A stretch of DNA of 64,000 bases from assembly GCF_006636205.1 (NCBI RefSeq), contig NZ_VIGB01000003.1, forward strand, positions 4,082,501-4,146,500. Reading direction: 5' to 3'. Positions 19,293 to 33,429 of this stretch are shown in pieces. The position numbers and the translations under genes were made by a program. Source of the stretch: Kitasatospora acidiphila (GTDB lineage Bacteria > Actinomycetota > Actinomycetes > Streptomycetales > Streptomycetaceae). The stretch's first letter is position 1. Every line of letters starts with the position of its first letter. Below the pieces are notes generated by a model. The model saw only the letters and a list, made by a program, of their open reading frames with translations. It was not told the origin of the DNA and did no database searches.

Positions 19293-20207
19293 TCAGCTAC
19301 CGCGCTTCACCTGGTACATCAGGTCTACTTCGTGGACGACGAAGCCCACTCGTTCATATACCCGCACCGCGGCCGTGTTGTCCGCGTCGACGTAGAGCAG
19401 CACGGTGTCCAGGCCGCGGTCCAGGGCCAGGTGGCGCAAGCCGACCGTGGTCAGCGCCCGGCCCAGGCCGTTGCCCTGCTCGGCCGGGTCGACACCCACC
19501 ACATAGACCTCGCCAAGCTCGGGCTCGGTCGCGGTGGCCGGGTGCACCTTGGTCCAGTGGAAGCCGACCAGCCGGTCGTTCCGGAAGGCCAGGAAGAAGC
19601 CGTTCGGGTCGAACCAGGGCTCGGCCAGGCGGTCGGCCAGGTCCTGCGTGGTCCAGGAACCCTGCTCCGGGTGGTGGGCGAAGGCCAGGGCGTTCAGCCG
19701 AAGCCAGGCCTCGTCGTCCTGCCCCGGGCGGAACGCGCGGACCGTCACGCCCTCGGGCAGCGGGGCCTGCTCCGGCGCCGGCGCGGTCCGGCGCATCTGC
19801 CGCAGCTCGCGGATCAGCTCGGCGCCGTATTCGGCGGCCAGCCGGACCGCGCCCGGGTGCCCGCCGTGCGCCCAGAAGTCCACGGTCCGCTGCGGGCCGG
19901 CCTCCTCGAGCACCGCGTCGAGCAGGTGCCGGCCGAGCCCCCGGCGCCGCAGCTCGGGATGGACGGCCAGCTCGACGGTGGCGGCCGACTCCGCGGCGGA
20001 GGCCTCGAGCTGGGCATAACCGGCGGGACGCGAGTCGAGGGTCTGCACCAGGTGGAGGACCCCGGGGCGGGGGGCGTCGGCGCGCAGGCGGAGTCGGCCC
20101 GCTTCGGACACGGCTTCCCGCCCGTCGGCAGCGGCAGCAGCAGCGAGCACGGTACGGGCGACGTCCAGGTCTTCGGCGGTGAGCGAATCGGTGGTGTAGA
20201 TGACCAT
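19293..20207 (-). CDS. mshD: Mycothiol synthase
   Basis: The protein has 304 residues made of two tandem GNAT acetyltransferase domains. The first is at about 50-140, with acetyl-CoA loop HPELRRRGLGRHLLDAV. The second is at about 160-300, with GVDPAEQGNGLGRALT and the MshD-typical GFHWTKVHP and VHEVDLMYQV. It acetylates Cys-GlcN-Ins to give mycothiol, the actinobacterial thiol buffer. The start is ATG 20207. It lies downstream of the rRNA operon, separated by a terminator, on the same strand. Confidence 0.95.
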   Translation of the reverse strand: MVIYTTDSLTAEDLDVARTVLAAAAAADGREAVSEAGRLRLRADAPRPGVLHLVQTLDSRPAGYAQLEASAAESAATVELAVHPELRRRGLGRHLLDAVLEEAGPQRTVDFWAHGGHPGAVRLAAEYGAELIRELRQMRRTAPAPEQAPLPEGVTVRAFRPGQDDEAWLRLNALAFAHHPEQGSWTTQDLADRLAEPWFDPNGFFLAFRNDRLVGFHWTKVHPATATEPELGEVYVVGVDPAEQGNGLGRALTTVGLRHLALDRGLDTVLLYVDADNTAAVRVYERVGFVVHEVDLMYQVKRGS

Positions 20208-20265
20208 GTGTGCGACCCTACGCCGCGCCGGCTCGGGCCACTTGGAATAGCAGGAGCCACAACGC

Positions 20266-20301
20266 GAAGAAGCCCCGACGGTTGCCCGTCGGGGCTTCTT
20301 C
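20266..20301. terminator. Terminator of the rRNA operon
   Basis: A perfect 16-bp stem (20266-20281 with 20286-20301) with a 4-nt loop, GAAGAA/TTCTTC at its base, about 10 bp beyond the 5S rRNA end on the minus strand. Confidence 0.88.
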
Positions 20302-20310
20302 TGAAGAATT

Positions 20311-20428
20311 GTTCGGCGGCGTCCTACTCTCCCACAGGGTCCCCCTGCAGTACCATCGGCGCTGTAAGGCTTAGCTTCCGGGTTCGGAATGTAACCGGGC
20401 GTTTCCCTCACGCTATGACCACCGAAAC
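20311..20428 (-). rRNA. rrf: 5S ribosomal RNA
   Basis: About 118 nt. On the minus strand it begins GTTTCGGTGGTCATAGCG and ends GGACGCCGCCGAAC; the two ends pair. The sequence is typical of streptomycete 5S. It is the last gene of the rRNA operon. Confidence 0.95.
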
Positions 20429-20511
20429 ACTATGAAACTATCGGCCGCACCACCGCCTCAAATGCGGTGGGGTCGTTGTTTCAGAACAACACAGTGGACG
20501 CGAGCAACTGA

Positions 20512-23625
<3,114 letters not shown>

Positions 23626-23902
23626 GCCACAGATGCTCGCGTCCACTGTGCAGTTCTCAAACAACGACCAGACACCCACACTCAACACCCGCAACGGGGC
23701 ATCTCGCATGAGACCGGCTCACCGAGGTTCCAGCCTTACGGCCGTTCCCTCAGGACCCAACAACGTGCCCGACACACCCGATCACTTGAACCCGTTCCAC
23801 GCCGAAGCAGTACTAGGAGACAACCAACCCTGTGTGCCGAATAGTCAACGTTCCACCCATGAGCAACCGTGCGAGACATTCGCTCGCATCCGGCTATGTG
23901 CT

Positions 23903-25429
<1,527 letters not shown>

Positions 25430-26029
25430 TGTCTGCTCGTAATCGAGCGAGCACTCGCGCAGAGCGGCACAGCAACCACCGGAATAGGGCGGCCCCGTGC
25501 ACTGCGTCCTCGCTAGTGTTTATTTCAAAAGGAATCTCCAACCCCGATCCGGAAGGATCAAGGCCGGGGATGTCAACATATCTGGCGTTGACTTTTGGCA
25601 CGCTGTTGAGTTCTCAAGGAACGGACGCTTCCTTCGAATTCGCTTCCGCGTTTTCTCCGGGCGCTTCGTTCTTTCGTGTTTCGAGCCTATCAGATCCGCC
25701 TTCCGGCTTTTTCCGACTCGCTCTCGGTGTTTCCAACCTTACCAGGTCTTCCGCACCGCTTCGGCCTCAGGAGGCCTTCGCCGTACCGGACCTGACGGCC
25801 CGTCCGACGTGTTGAACTTTAGCTCAGTTCCGCCCCGAAAAGCGAATCCGGCCGCACACTCAAGAATTACCGGCACAGCAAAACAAGCCCGCCCCGGAAA
25901 CGCACGAAAAGACATGCGCGCCGAAGCCGACGATCTCACTGAGGATGGTGTTTCAAAGGAGTGGCTGCTCTCGGGACCGTCCGCTCAGAGCTTGCGTCCG
26001 GTGCTCCCTGACAGGCAGCTCGAAGAACA
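25430..26029 (-). promoter_or_regulatory. rRNA operon promoter and leader region
   Basis: About 600 bp without a coding gene upstream of 16S. On the minus strand three -10-like hexamers occur in series: TAAAGT (25821-25816), TAAGGT (25741-25736) and TAGGCT (25689-25684). The -35 matches are poor. Nearer 16S is the processing leader TTGAGAACTCAACAGCGTG (about 25620), a sequence typical of streptomycete rrn leaders. Tandem promoters are normal for these operons; exact starts are not resolved. Confidence 0.5.
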
Positions 26030-27419
26030 CTAGACCTCTTCGAGCTCCGAGTCAACCGCCGATGTCAGGCACGGCTGCCCGGCCTCGTCGCTGCCGTCGG
26101 TCGGCAGCTGGAAGGCGAGCACGGCCACGTCGTCATCGTGGTCGGCCGTCACCCCCATGGCTCGCAGCAGCCGGGCGCAGACCACCTCGGGTGACCCGAC
26201 AGCGCCGGCCAGCGTTCGGGAGAGCAGGCCCAGGCCCTGGTCGATGTCCTGGTCCCGGCGCTCGACCAGGCCGTCGGTGTAGAGGACTCCGGTGGTGCCG
26301 GGGAGCAGGCGCAGCGTGTGCGAGCTGTGGCTGCCGTCGCCGGTGCCGAGCGGCGGGCCGTTCTGCTGCTCGCCCTGGAGCACGGCACCGTCGGGAGCGC
26401 GCAGCATCAGCGGCAGGTGGCCGGCGGAGGCGTAGGTGAGGGTGTGGGCCGGGGGTCGTAGACGGCGTAGACGCAGGTGGCGATCTGGTTGGCGTCGATC
26501 TCCATGGCGATGCCGTCGAGCAGGGTCATCACCTGGTGCGGCGGCAGGTCGAGGCGGGCGTAGGCGCGCACGGCGGTGCGCAGCTGTCCCATCACGGCGG
26601 CGGCGCGCAGCCCGCGGCCCATCACGTCGCCGATCACCAGGGCGGTGCGCCCGGCGGGCAGGCCGATCACGTCGTACCAGTCGCCGCCGACCGCGGCCTC
26701 GGCGCCGCCGGGCCGGTAGGTGGCGGCGACCCGCAGGTCGGCGGGCTGCTCCAGCTCCTGCGGCAGCAGGCTGTGCTGCAGGGTGACGGCCGCCTCGCGC
26801 TGCTTGCGCTCGGCCTCCCGCAGCCGGGTGGCGATGGCGACCTGGTCGGTGACCTCGGCGGCGTAGATCAGCACACCGACGGCGGGCCGGGCGTGGCCCT
26901 CCTTGGTGCAGACCCGTTCGGTGGAGTGCAGCGGCACGCAGGACACGTTGAAGCAGTGGCGGCGGTCGGCGGTGCTGCGCGCCTTGACGCTGCGGCCGCG
27001 CCCGCTGCGCAGCACCTGGTCGAGCAGCGGGAGCAGGCCGAGCTCGGCGAGCTCGGGCAGGGCCTCTTCGGCGGGCGCGCCGTTGGTGCGGGTGCCGAAG
27101 AGTTCGCGGTAGGCGTCGTTGGCGTAGCCGAGGCGGTGCCGGCTGCCGTAGGTGATCACCACGGGGCGGGCAGCCGGCCGAGCACGTCGCGCAGGTCGTA
27201 GAGCTCGTGCAGGTCGAGCAGCTGATCGGGTCCGGGCAGGCCGGAGGGGCCGAGCGGGTCACGGGGCCCGGGGAGGGCGACCTGGTCGTCCTTGGGCGGT
27301 GCGACACGCCTCGGCGCTCCGGTGAGCCGCGCACTCCAGCGCATGAGGTTCAACCGATCGTCGCTTTCCTCGGGGCTCCCGCCGGTCCGGATTCCGCCGG
27401 GGGCCACTCGGTCCGTCAC
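26030..27419 (-). CDS. PAS-PP2C (SpoIIE-type) phosphatase (two probable 1-base frameshifts)
   Basis: About 463 residues after restoring one base in each of two G runs, 27163-27166 and 26451-26455. The N-terminal 85 residues are Pro-rich. A PAS-like domain (RHRLGYANDAYRELFG through VGVLIYAAEVTDQ) follows, then a short coiled linker, then the phosphatase with metal-binding Asp in AAVGGDWYDVI and VIGDVMGRGLRAAA, TYASAGHLPL, YTDGLVERR and a final DHDDDVAVLAF. Such proteins dephosphorylate anti-sigma-factor antagonists in stress or development signalling. The signal sensed and the partner are unknown. The start GTG 27419 has no strong Shine-Dalgarno. Confidence 0.85.
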
Positions 27420-27542
27420 GGTTCGTACTGATGTCCATACTGGCCGTGACGGGGCTTCACGCAGATCCTGTCAGGTGAAGACCGGGTTCCGGAAGTCGTA
27501 CGTGTGTTGGTCGTGTTGTACGGCACGTCGACTGGCCGTCGT

Positions 27543-28838
27543 TCAAGGTACGTGCGGGCCGGATGCGAACAGCCCGCCCAGCAGCCAGTCGGCGAGGATC
27601 CGCACCCGCCGCTCGGTGCTCGGCACCCGGCGCAGCATGCGGGCGCGGTGCACCAGCCACGCGCTGCGGCCGGTGAGGCGGCGCCCCCCGGCGTGCGCGA
27701 CGGCGTTGCGCAGCCCGAGTGAGGCGGAGGCCTCGCCGGGCTCGGGGCGGTAGGGCTGCGGTGCCGCGCCGGCCCGGGCGGCCAGCAGGTTGCCGGCCAG
27801 CAGCTCGGCCTGTGCCAGGGCGTGTTGGGCGCCGCGCCGGCAGTAGGCGTCCGGCGGGGCGGGCACGGCCGCGCAGTCCCCGGCCGCCCAGGCGCCGGGC
27901 AGTGGCCCGCCGTCGGGCCCGACCACCTGCAGGGTGTCCAGGCAGCGCACCCGGCCGTCGTCGGCCAGTGGCAGGTCGGTGGCGGCGAGCAGCGGGGCGG
28001 GGCGGACTCCCGCCGTCCAGACCAGGGTGCGGGCGGCGAACTTGCTGCCGTCGGAGAGCACCAGCAGGCCGTCGTCGGCGGATTCCAGCGTGGTGCCGAG
28101 TCGGACGTCGACGTTCCGGTCGCGCAGTTGCTGGAGGGCGTACTCGGCGAGTTCGGGGTCGGCCTCCGCGAGGATCCGGTCATCGGCCTCGACCAGCACC
28201 CAACGCAAGTCCTCCGGCTGGATGTTGGGATAGTCGCGGAGCACCCGCCCGACCAGGTCGGCCAGTTCGGCGAGGGCGCTGACGCCGCCGTAGCCGGCTC
28301 CGACGAAGACGAAGGTCAGGGCGGCGTGCCGGAGTTCGACGTCCCGGGTGGTGGAGGCCAGGTCCAGCTGGTCGAGCACCCGGGTGCGCAGGGCGAGCGC
28401 CTCGCCGACCGTCTCGAAGCCGAGGCCGTGGTCGGCGAGCCCGGGGATCGGCTGGGCGCGGCAGCTCGCACCGACCGTCAGAACCAGCTCGTCGTACGGG
28501 AGTTCGACCTCGATGCCGTCCTGTGGTGCCAGCCAGGCGAGTCGGCGGCCGTGGTCGATCCGGGCGATCCGGGCGGCCAGCACCCGGCAGTCGGGCAGCG
28601 CCGGACGCAGCGGCACCACCACGTGCCGGGGATCGATGGCGCCGGCGGCCACCTCGGCGAGCAGCGGACGGTACGTCAGGTAGGGTGCGGCCTCGACCAG
28701 GGTGATCTCCGCCCGGCCGGACCGCAGGTCCTGCTGGAGTTCCCGCTGGAGCCGCTGGGCACTGGTGAGCCCGGCGCAGCCGCCGCCCACGATCAGGATC
28801 CGGATGGTGCCACCCCCTGTCGATGTGACCTGGTTCAC
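27543..28838 (-). CDS. NDH-2-like FAD/NAD(P) oxidoreductase
   Basis: The protein has 431 residues from GTG 28838. The FAD-binding Rossmann motif is ILIVGGGCAGLTSAQRL near the start. The second dinucleotide site is FVFVGAGYGGVSALAEL at about 160. The FAD-ribityl motif is GAWAAGDCAAVPAPPDAY. The C-terminal region (residues 380-431) is amphipathic, like membrane-bound type II NADH dehydrogenases. It would oxidise NADH and reduce a quinone without pumping protons. The frame extends to 28937, but those residues lack family character. Alternatives are a sulfide:quinone or other flavin reductase. Confidence 0.85.
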   Translation of the reverse strand: MNQVTSTGGGTIRILIVGGGCAGLTSAQRLQRELQQDLRSGRAEITLVEAAPYLTYRPLLAEVAAGAIDPRHVVVPLRPALPDCRVLAARIARIDHGRRLAWLAPQDGIEVELPYDELVLTVGASCRAQPIPGLADHGLGFETVGEALALRTRVLDQLDLASTTRDVELRHAALTFVFVGAGYGGVSALAELADLVGRVLRDYPNIQPEDLRWVLVEADDRILAEADPELAEYALQQLRDRNVDVRLGTTLESADDGLLVLSDGSKFAARTLVWTAGVRPAPLLAATDLPLADDGRVRCLDTLQVVGPDGGPLPGAWAAGDCAAVPAPPDAYCRRGAQHALAQAELLAGNLLAARAGAAPQPYRPEPGEASASLGLRNAVAHAGGRRLTGRSAWLVHRARMLRRVPSTERRVRILADWLLGGLFASGPHVP

Positions 28839-29153
28839 GCAACCATGACGCCCCGACCAAGGGGCTCTTGTCCACACTCCGGACCGGATTGCCCCAGTCG
28901 GCGCACTGTCAACCGTCACCCCGGGTGGTGAATCCATTACGGCCTGATTTACCGTTGGCCGACCAGCCCGACTGTCCCACGCTGAAACGGGGAAGGGTAG
29001 TCCGCGGATGATCCCTACTCGGATGTGGTGCGGGCCGTGCGGGTCCGGCGCGGGGGGCCGGGTGCTGGGGCCGGACCCGTGGGCAGGTCACGGGCGGCTG
29101 CGACGACTACGCGCTAGGAGCCCGAAGCAGGCTCCTCCGGGGGAGGGTTGGGG
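28839..29153. other. Divergent intergenic region with a stem-loop before the TetR gene
   Basis: 315 bp, no ORF of note. A 7-bp stem AGGAGCC/GGCTCCT (29116-29122 with 29130-29136) sits directly upstream of the TetR ribosome site and could mask or insulate it. It should contain promoters for both divergent genes. Confidence 0.45.
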
Positions 29154-29951
29154 ATGATGGATCAGGATCAGTTGCTGGGCGAGTCGGCGATGCCGCAGGC
29201 CGGATCGCACACCGTGCCGGAGCAGCGCGCACCGGAGCCGGGACCGGCGTCCGTCCCGGCGTCGACCGAGGTACCGCCCCGCGCCGAGGATCGGCGGGCC
29301 ACCCGGCTGCGGGTGGACGCACGGCGGAACCTGGAGAGCGTGCTGCGGGCGGCCCGCGAGGTCTTCGGCGAACTCGGGTACGACGCACCGATGGAGGAGG
29401 TCGCCCGGCGGGCCGGTGTCGGGGTCGGCACGGTCTACCGGCGGTTCCCGAGCAAGGAGGTGCTGGTTCAGCGGATCGCCGCCGAGGAGGTGGCCTGGCT
29501 CACCGCCCGGGCCCGGGAGGCCCTTTACGGGCCGGCCGGTCCGTGGGAGGCGCTGGCCGGGTACCTGGCCACCGCGGTCGGCACCGGCGCGGGCCGGCTG
29601 CTGCCGCCGGAGGCGTTCAGCTACGCCGAGGAGTTGGCCCGGGTGCCCGAGCAGCGGCTCTCGCCGGACGCCTACGGGTACGGCCACCCGAGCACCGAGG
29701 AACAGCCCGGTTCGAGCACCGGCGCGCCGCACGCGGACCCGCGGCTGCTGCTGCAGCTGCTGGCCGCGCTGGTGGCCAGGGCCGCGGCGGCGGGTGAACT
29801 CCGGCCCGGGGTCACGGTGTCGGAGATCGTGCTGGTGCTGACGGCCGCGGTGCCGCCGGCGATCGGACGGACCGTGGAGCCGCCGGGTGCGGGTGCGGAT
29901 CCGGGCGAGCGGCTGCTGCGGATCCTGCTGGACGGCTTGCGGGCGGCCTGA
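29154..29951 (+). CDS. TetR-family transcriptional regulator
   Basis: The protein has 265 residues. A 60-residue Pro/Ala-rich N-terminal extension precedes the helix-turn-helix (RRNLESVLRAAREVFGELG through GVGVGTVYRRFPSKE). The C-terminal ligand domain is unassigned. ATG 29154 follows GGGGGAGGG. It is divergent from the NDH-2-like gene, which is a possible target, and precedes the sigma factor gene by 365 bp. The N-terminal extension is unusual for the family and may be unstructured. Confidence 0.88.
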   Translation: MMDQDQLLGESAMPQAGSHTVPEQRAPEPGPASVPASTEVPPRAEDRRATRLRVDARRNLESVLRAAREVFGELGYDAPMEEVARRAGVGVGTVYRRFPSKEVLVQRIAAEEVAWLTARAREALYGPAGPWEALAGYLATAVGTGAGRLLPPEAFSYAEELARVPEQRLSPDAYGYGHPSTEEQPGSSTGAPHADPRLLLQLLAALVARAAAAGELRPGVTVSEIVLVLTAAVPPAIGRTVEPPGAGADPGERLLRILLDGLRAA

Positions 29952-30316
29952 TCGGCGCGCCTGCTCGTCGGGCTCCGCCGTCGGTGCCATGCTGTGCGGC
30001 GCGCGTGTTGACGTGCGCGCGGCGCGGCGTGCTCGGCGCCGCCCCGGTGCGGAACGGCTCGCGCCGGGGCGGGCGGACCGCTGCCCGGGCGCTCCCTCCA
30101 AAGGGGGTCGGGTCGTTGACGGCTACCGGCGTCAGCGCCCCTATGCCATCCTTTGCCCGTGGTTGGAGCCATTGTCCCGGTGCGCGCCGTTGTCGGCAGT
30201 GCGGCGGCGCACGTCTGGTGGCACGTCCGGCGGCCGAGTGCGCCCCCGGCGTGCGCCTGGCGGGGCGGCACGCCACGGGACGGAGACGGCGCGGGCGGAT
30301 CGGGCGAGGCGAGCTG
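29952..30316. other. Intergenic region upstream of the sigma factor gene
   Basis: 365 bp. No convincing small gene or terminator seen. It should contain the promoter of the sigma factor gene; no clear -10/-35 pair was recognised. Confidence 0.4.
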
Positions 30317-32641
30317 ATGAGTGCCGAGGAGCAGAACGAGCGCAGCGCCGAACCCGGCGCCCAGGCCCCGGCCGGCCAGGTGCCGGGCCAGGGCGGCGCC
30401 CCGGTCCGGGAGTCGTTCGCCCAATCCCCCGACGGCCAGGCGCCCGAGGGACCGGCACCCGCCGGCCCGACGCCGGCCGACTCACCGACTGGCTCATTGA
30501 CAGGCTCATCGACGGGCTCACCGATGGGCGGGGCTCAGGCCCAACCCCGGGTGCCCGGCCAGGCGGTGGCCGGGCAGGGCGGGGTGATGCCGGAGGCGTT
30601 CGTGGCGCACCGGCCCGGCAGCCCGGCCGACTTGACCGCCGCGCAGCCCGAACTCATGGGCCCGCTCGCCAAGGTGCCCCCGCCGGCCGACCCGGTGGAC
30701 GGCGACCGGCCGCCCTCCGACGCCGAGTTGACCGCCCTGGTGCGGGCCGGTGACGACTCCGCCTACGAGGAGCTCTACCGCCGGCATGTCGAGGCGGTGC
30801 GCCGCTATGCGCGCAGCTGCTGCCGCGACAGCTTCACCGCCGAGGACTTGGCCGGCGAGGTCTTCGCCCGCACCCTGCAGGCGCTGAAGGCCGGCAAGGG
30901 TCCGGAGTTCGCCGTCCGCGCCTATCTGCTCACGGCGGTGCGCAATGTGGCCGCCGCCTGGGGCCGTACCGGGCAGCGTGAGCAACTGATCGACGACTTC
31001 GGTGCGTTCGAGCAGTCCGCCAGCAGTGCCGCCATCGACTTCGACCTGGCCGACCCGGGCGCCGACGCCTGGGCGATGGCGATGGCCGACCGCCGCATGG
31101 TGATGCAGGCCTTCGTCGAACTGCCCGAGGACGACCGGCTGCTGCTCTGGCACACCGAGGTCGAGCAGGAGTCGCCGAAGACGGTCGCCGTGCTGCTCGG
31201 CAAGACGGCCAACGCCACGGCGGTGCAGGCGCACCGGGCCCGCTCCCGGCTGGCCGCCGCCTTCCTGCAGGCGCACGTCTCCGGCAGCCAGGAGCAGGGC
31301 TGCGAGGAGTACGCCAACCGGCTCGGCCAGTACGCCCGGGGGGCGTTGCGCAAGCGCGCCTCGACCGAGGTCGGCAACCACCTGCGCGACTGCGAGAAGT
31401 GCACCGCCGCGCTGCTGGAGCTGGTGGACATCAACCACGCGCTGCGGCTGGTGCTGCCCGGCGGTGTGCTGGTGTGGATCGGGGCGGGCGCGTTCTCGGC
31501 GGTCGCCGCGGCGCTCGGGGCCGGCGCGGTGGCGGGCGGCGCGGCCGCCGGTGGGGCCGCTGCGGCGGCGGGCGCGACGGGCGGTACGACGGCGGGGGCC
31601 GGGGCGGTCGGTGGTGCTGCGGGGGCGGCTGGGGCAGGTGCGGTTGGTGGTGTCGGGGCGGCGGGCGCGGCCGGTAGTGCAGGCGCGGCCGGTGGTGCGT
31701 CAGGTGCTGGCGGGACGGCTGCGGGCGCAGCCGGTGAGGGGCTCGGCACCGCGGGCAAGGCCGGCATCGTGGCCGCCGTCGTGGCCGCCGCCGCTGCCGT
31801 CGCCTTCGCGCTGTCCGGCTCCCCGGCGCCCAAGCCGGCCGCCGCCGCGCCCGCGCCGCCCGCCACGGCCCCGTCGAGCCCGCCGCCGAGCGCTCCCGCG
31901 CCGCCGGCCCCCAAGCCGACGGCACCCGCGCCCTCACCGGCGCCCGCGTCAGCGCAGCCGTCACCCACGCACGCCCAGCCCCCGGCGCCCGCGCCGACCA
32001 CCGCCACGCCCACGCCGACCAGGGCCCTGCCGCCGCCGGCCCCCAGCATCCCGGCGGTCACCGTCCCGACGCCGCCCGTGCCCAGCGTGCCTACGCCGCC
32101 GACGCCGCCGGTGCCGCCCACCCCGGTGCCGACGCTGCCGCCGGTCCCGACGCCCACCCCGAGCCCGGTGATGCCGCCGCCCCCACCCCCGCCGGCCAGC
32201 TTCTGGGTGGACACCCTGCCGTTCTCCACGCAGGACCAGCGGCAGCCGCCGCCCGGCCCGAGCATCGTCCGCGACGAGAGCGGTTGGCTGTGGCAGCGCC
32301 GCCTCCTGATGATCGGCGACACGCCCTACAACCGCGGCCTCTCGGTGAACGCCCCGGACACCGTGACCATCGACCTCAACCGGGCCTGCTCGGCCTATGA
32401 CGCGGTCGTCGGCCTCGACGACCTGACGTTGTCACCGCAGAAGTTCCGGTTCAGCGTCCGGGACGGCGACGGCAGGCCGCTGTGGACCTCGCCCGCGCTG
32501 CGGGCCGGGCAGGAGGCCGTGCCGGTGCACGTACCGCTGGCGGGCTTGCACCGGATCCAGTTGGTGGTGAGCCCGCATGACAACGGGATCTGGTCTGCGG
32601 CCAACCTGGCGGACTGGGCGGACGCGCGGTTCACCTGCTGA
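30317..32641 (+). CDS. ECF sigma factor fused to zinc finger, hydrophobic segments and NPCBM module
   Basis: The protein has 774 residues. Residues 1-135 are Pro/Ala-rich. Sigma region 2 is at about 136-225 (LTALVRAGDDSAYEELYRRH, then YLLTAVRNVAAAWGR). Sigma region 4 is at about 258-321 (ELPEDDRLLLWHTEVEQ, then TAVQAHRARSRLAAAF). A zinc-finger anti-sigma-like module follows at about 329-379, with HLRDCEKC. Hydrophobic segments lie at about 378-398 and 481-501, separated by a Gly/Ala-rich stretch. A 120-residue Pro-rich stalk follows. The last 145 residues (FWVDTLPF, PYNRGLSVNAP, GLDDLTL, LVVSPHDNGIW) are an NPCBM-type carbohydrate-binding module. I infer a membrane-tethered sigma factor with its own anti-sigma module and an outside sugar or wall sensor. 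Topology is uncertain: two true membrane spans would put NPCBM inside. Confidence 0.82.
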   Translation: MSAEEQNERSAEPGAQAPAGQVPGQGGAPVRESFAQSPDGQAPEGPAPAGPTPADSPTGSLTGSSTGSPMGGAQAQPRVPGQAVAGQGGVMPEAFVAHRPGSPADLTAAQPELMGPLAKVPPPADPVDGDRPPSDAELTALVRAGDDSAYEELYRRHVEAVRRYARSCCRDSFTAEDLAGEVFARTLQALKAGKGPEFAVRAYLLTAVRNVAAAWGRTGQREQLIDDFGAFEQSASSAAIDFDLADPGADAWAMAMADRRMVMQAFVELPEDDRLLLWHTEVEQESPKTVAVLLGKTANATAVQAHRARSRLAAAFLQAHVSGSQEQGCEEYANRLGQYARGALRKRASTEVGNHLRDCEKCTAALLELVDINHALRLVLPGGVLVWIGAGAFSAVAAALGAGAVAGGAAAGGAAAAAGATGGTTAGAGAVGGAAGAAGAGAVGGVGAAGAAGSAGAAGGASGAGGTAAGAAGEGLGTAGKAGIVAAVVAAAAAVAFALSGSPAPKPAAAAPAPPATAPSSPPPSAPAPPAPKPTAPAPSPAPASAQPSPTHAQPPAPAPTTATPTPTRALPPPAPSIPAVTVPTPPVPSVPTPPTPPVPPTPVPTLPPVPTPTPSPVMPPPPPPPASFWVDTLPFSTQDQRQPPPGPSIVRDESGWLWQRRLLMIGDTPYNRGLSVNAPDTVTIDLNRACSAYDAVVGLDDLTLSPQKFRFSVRDGDGRPLWTSPALRAGQEAVPVHVPLAGLHRIQLVVSPHDNGIWSAANLADWADARFTC

Positions 32642-32669
32642 CGTCCGCCCGATGCTGACGTCCCCGATG
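32636..32669. repeat. 17-bp imperfect tandem duplication over the sigma factor stop codon
   Basis: TGCTGACGTCC with CGCCCGA (32636-32652) is followed by TGCTGACGTCC with CCGA (32653 on). The first TGA is the stop codon of the sigma factor gene. Confidence 0.7.
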
Positions 32670-32677
32670 GAGCCTGC

Positions 32678-33358
32678 TCAGATCGCGCAGGCCCCGTCGG
32701 CGCAGGCCTCGCCCTCGCCCGTCTCGGCGGTGCCCGTCTCGCTGGCGACCTGCTGGAGCACCTTGAGGAAGGTCTCCGTCTCCTGGCCGCCCTGCACCGC
32801 CCACTGGCCCTCGAAGACGAAGGTCGGCACGGCGCTGATCCCCAGCTGTCGCCCCTCGGCCAGCTGGGCCCGCACCTCGGCCGCGCCCTCCTCGCCGGCC
32901 AGGTACTCGGCCACCCGCGCCCGGTCCAGGCCCGCGGCCACCGCCACCTCGGTGAGCGCGGCCCGGTCGCCGACGTCCACGCCGTCCGAGAAGTGCGCCT
33001 TGAGCAGCGCCTCCTTCAGCTCGCCCTGCACCTTTGCGCCGTACTCGGTCTCGGCCAGGTGCAGCAGCCGGTGACCGAGGAAGGTGTTGGCGTGCAGCGC
33101 GGCGTCGAAGTCGTAGTCGATGCCCTCGGTCTTGCCCAGCGCCGTCACCCGGTCGTCCATCGCGCGGGACTGCGGGCCGTAGCGCTCGGCCAGCCAGGCG
33201 CGGTGCGGGCTGGCGGTCGCCGGGGCGTCCGGCACCAGCTGGTACGGGCGGTACACCACCTCGACGTCTCCGCCGAACTGGGCCAGCGCCCGGTCGAAGC
33301 GGCGCTTGCCGATGTAGCACCAGGGGCAGGCGATGTCCGAGTAGATCTCGACCTTCAT
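32678..33358 (-). CDS. FrnE-like DsbA-family oxidoreductase
   Basis: The protein has 226 residues. A thioredoxin-fold active site Cys-Pro-Trp-Cys occurs in SDIACPWCYIGKRRF, then a helical insertion and the cis-Pro segment ISAVPTFVFEGQWAV. The C-terminus ends CADGACAI, giving two further Cys. It has no signal peptide, so it is cytoplasmic and probably a disulfide isomerase or oxidoreductase like FrnE. The start is ATG 33358. It follows the HxlR regulator on the same strand by 71 bp and may be controlled by it. Confidence 0.9.
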   Translation of the reverse strand: MKVEIYSDIACPWCYIGKRRFDRALAQFGGDVEVVYRPYQLVPDAPATASPHRAWLAERYGPQSRAMDDRVTALGKTEGIDYDFDAALHANTFLGHRLLHLAETEYGAKVQGELKEALLKAHFSDGVDVGDRAALTEVAVAAGLDRARVAEYLAGEEGAAEVRAQLAEGRQLGISAVPTFVFEGQWAVQGGQETETFLKVLQQVASETGTAETGEGEACADGACAI

Positions 33359-33429
33359 GGCGGGGGTGGCTCCTGTCAGTGGGCGCTTTATGTGATGAAC
33401 GTGAAAGTTCAACCACTATGTCCGACCCG

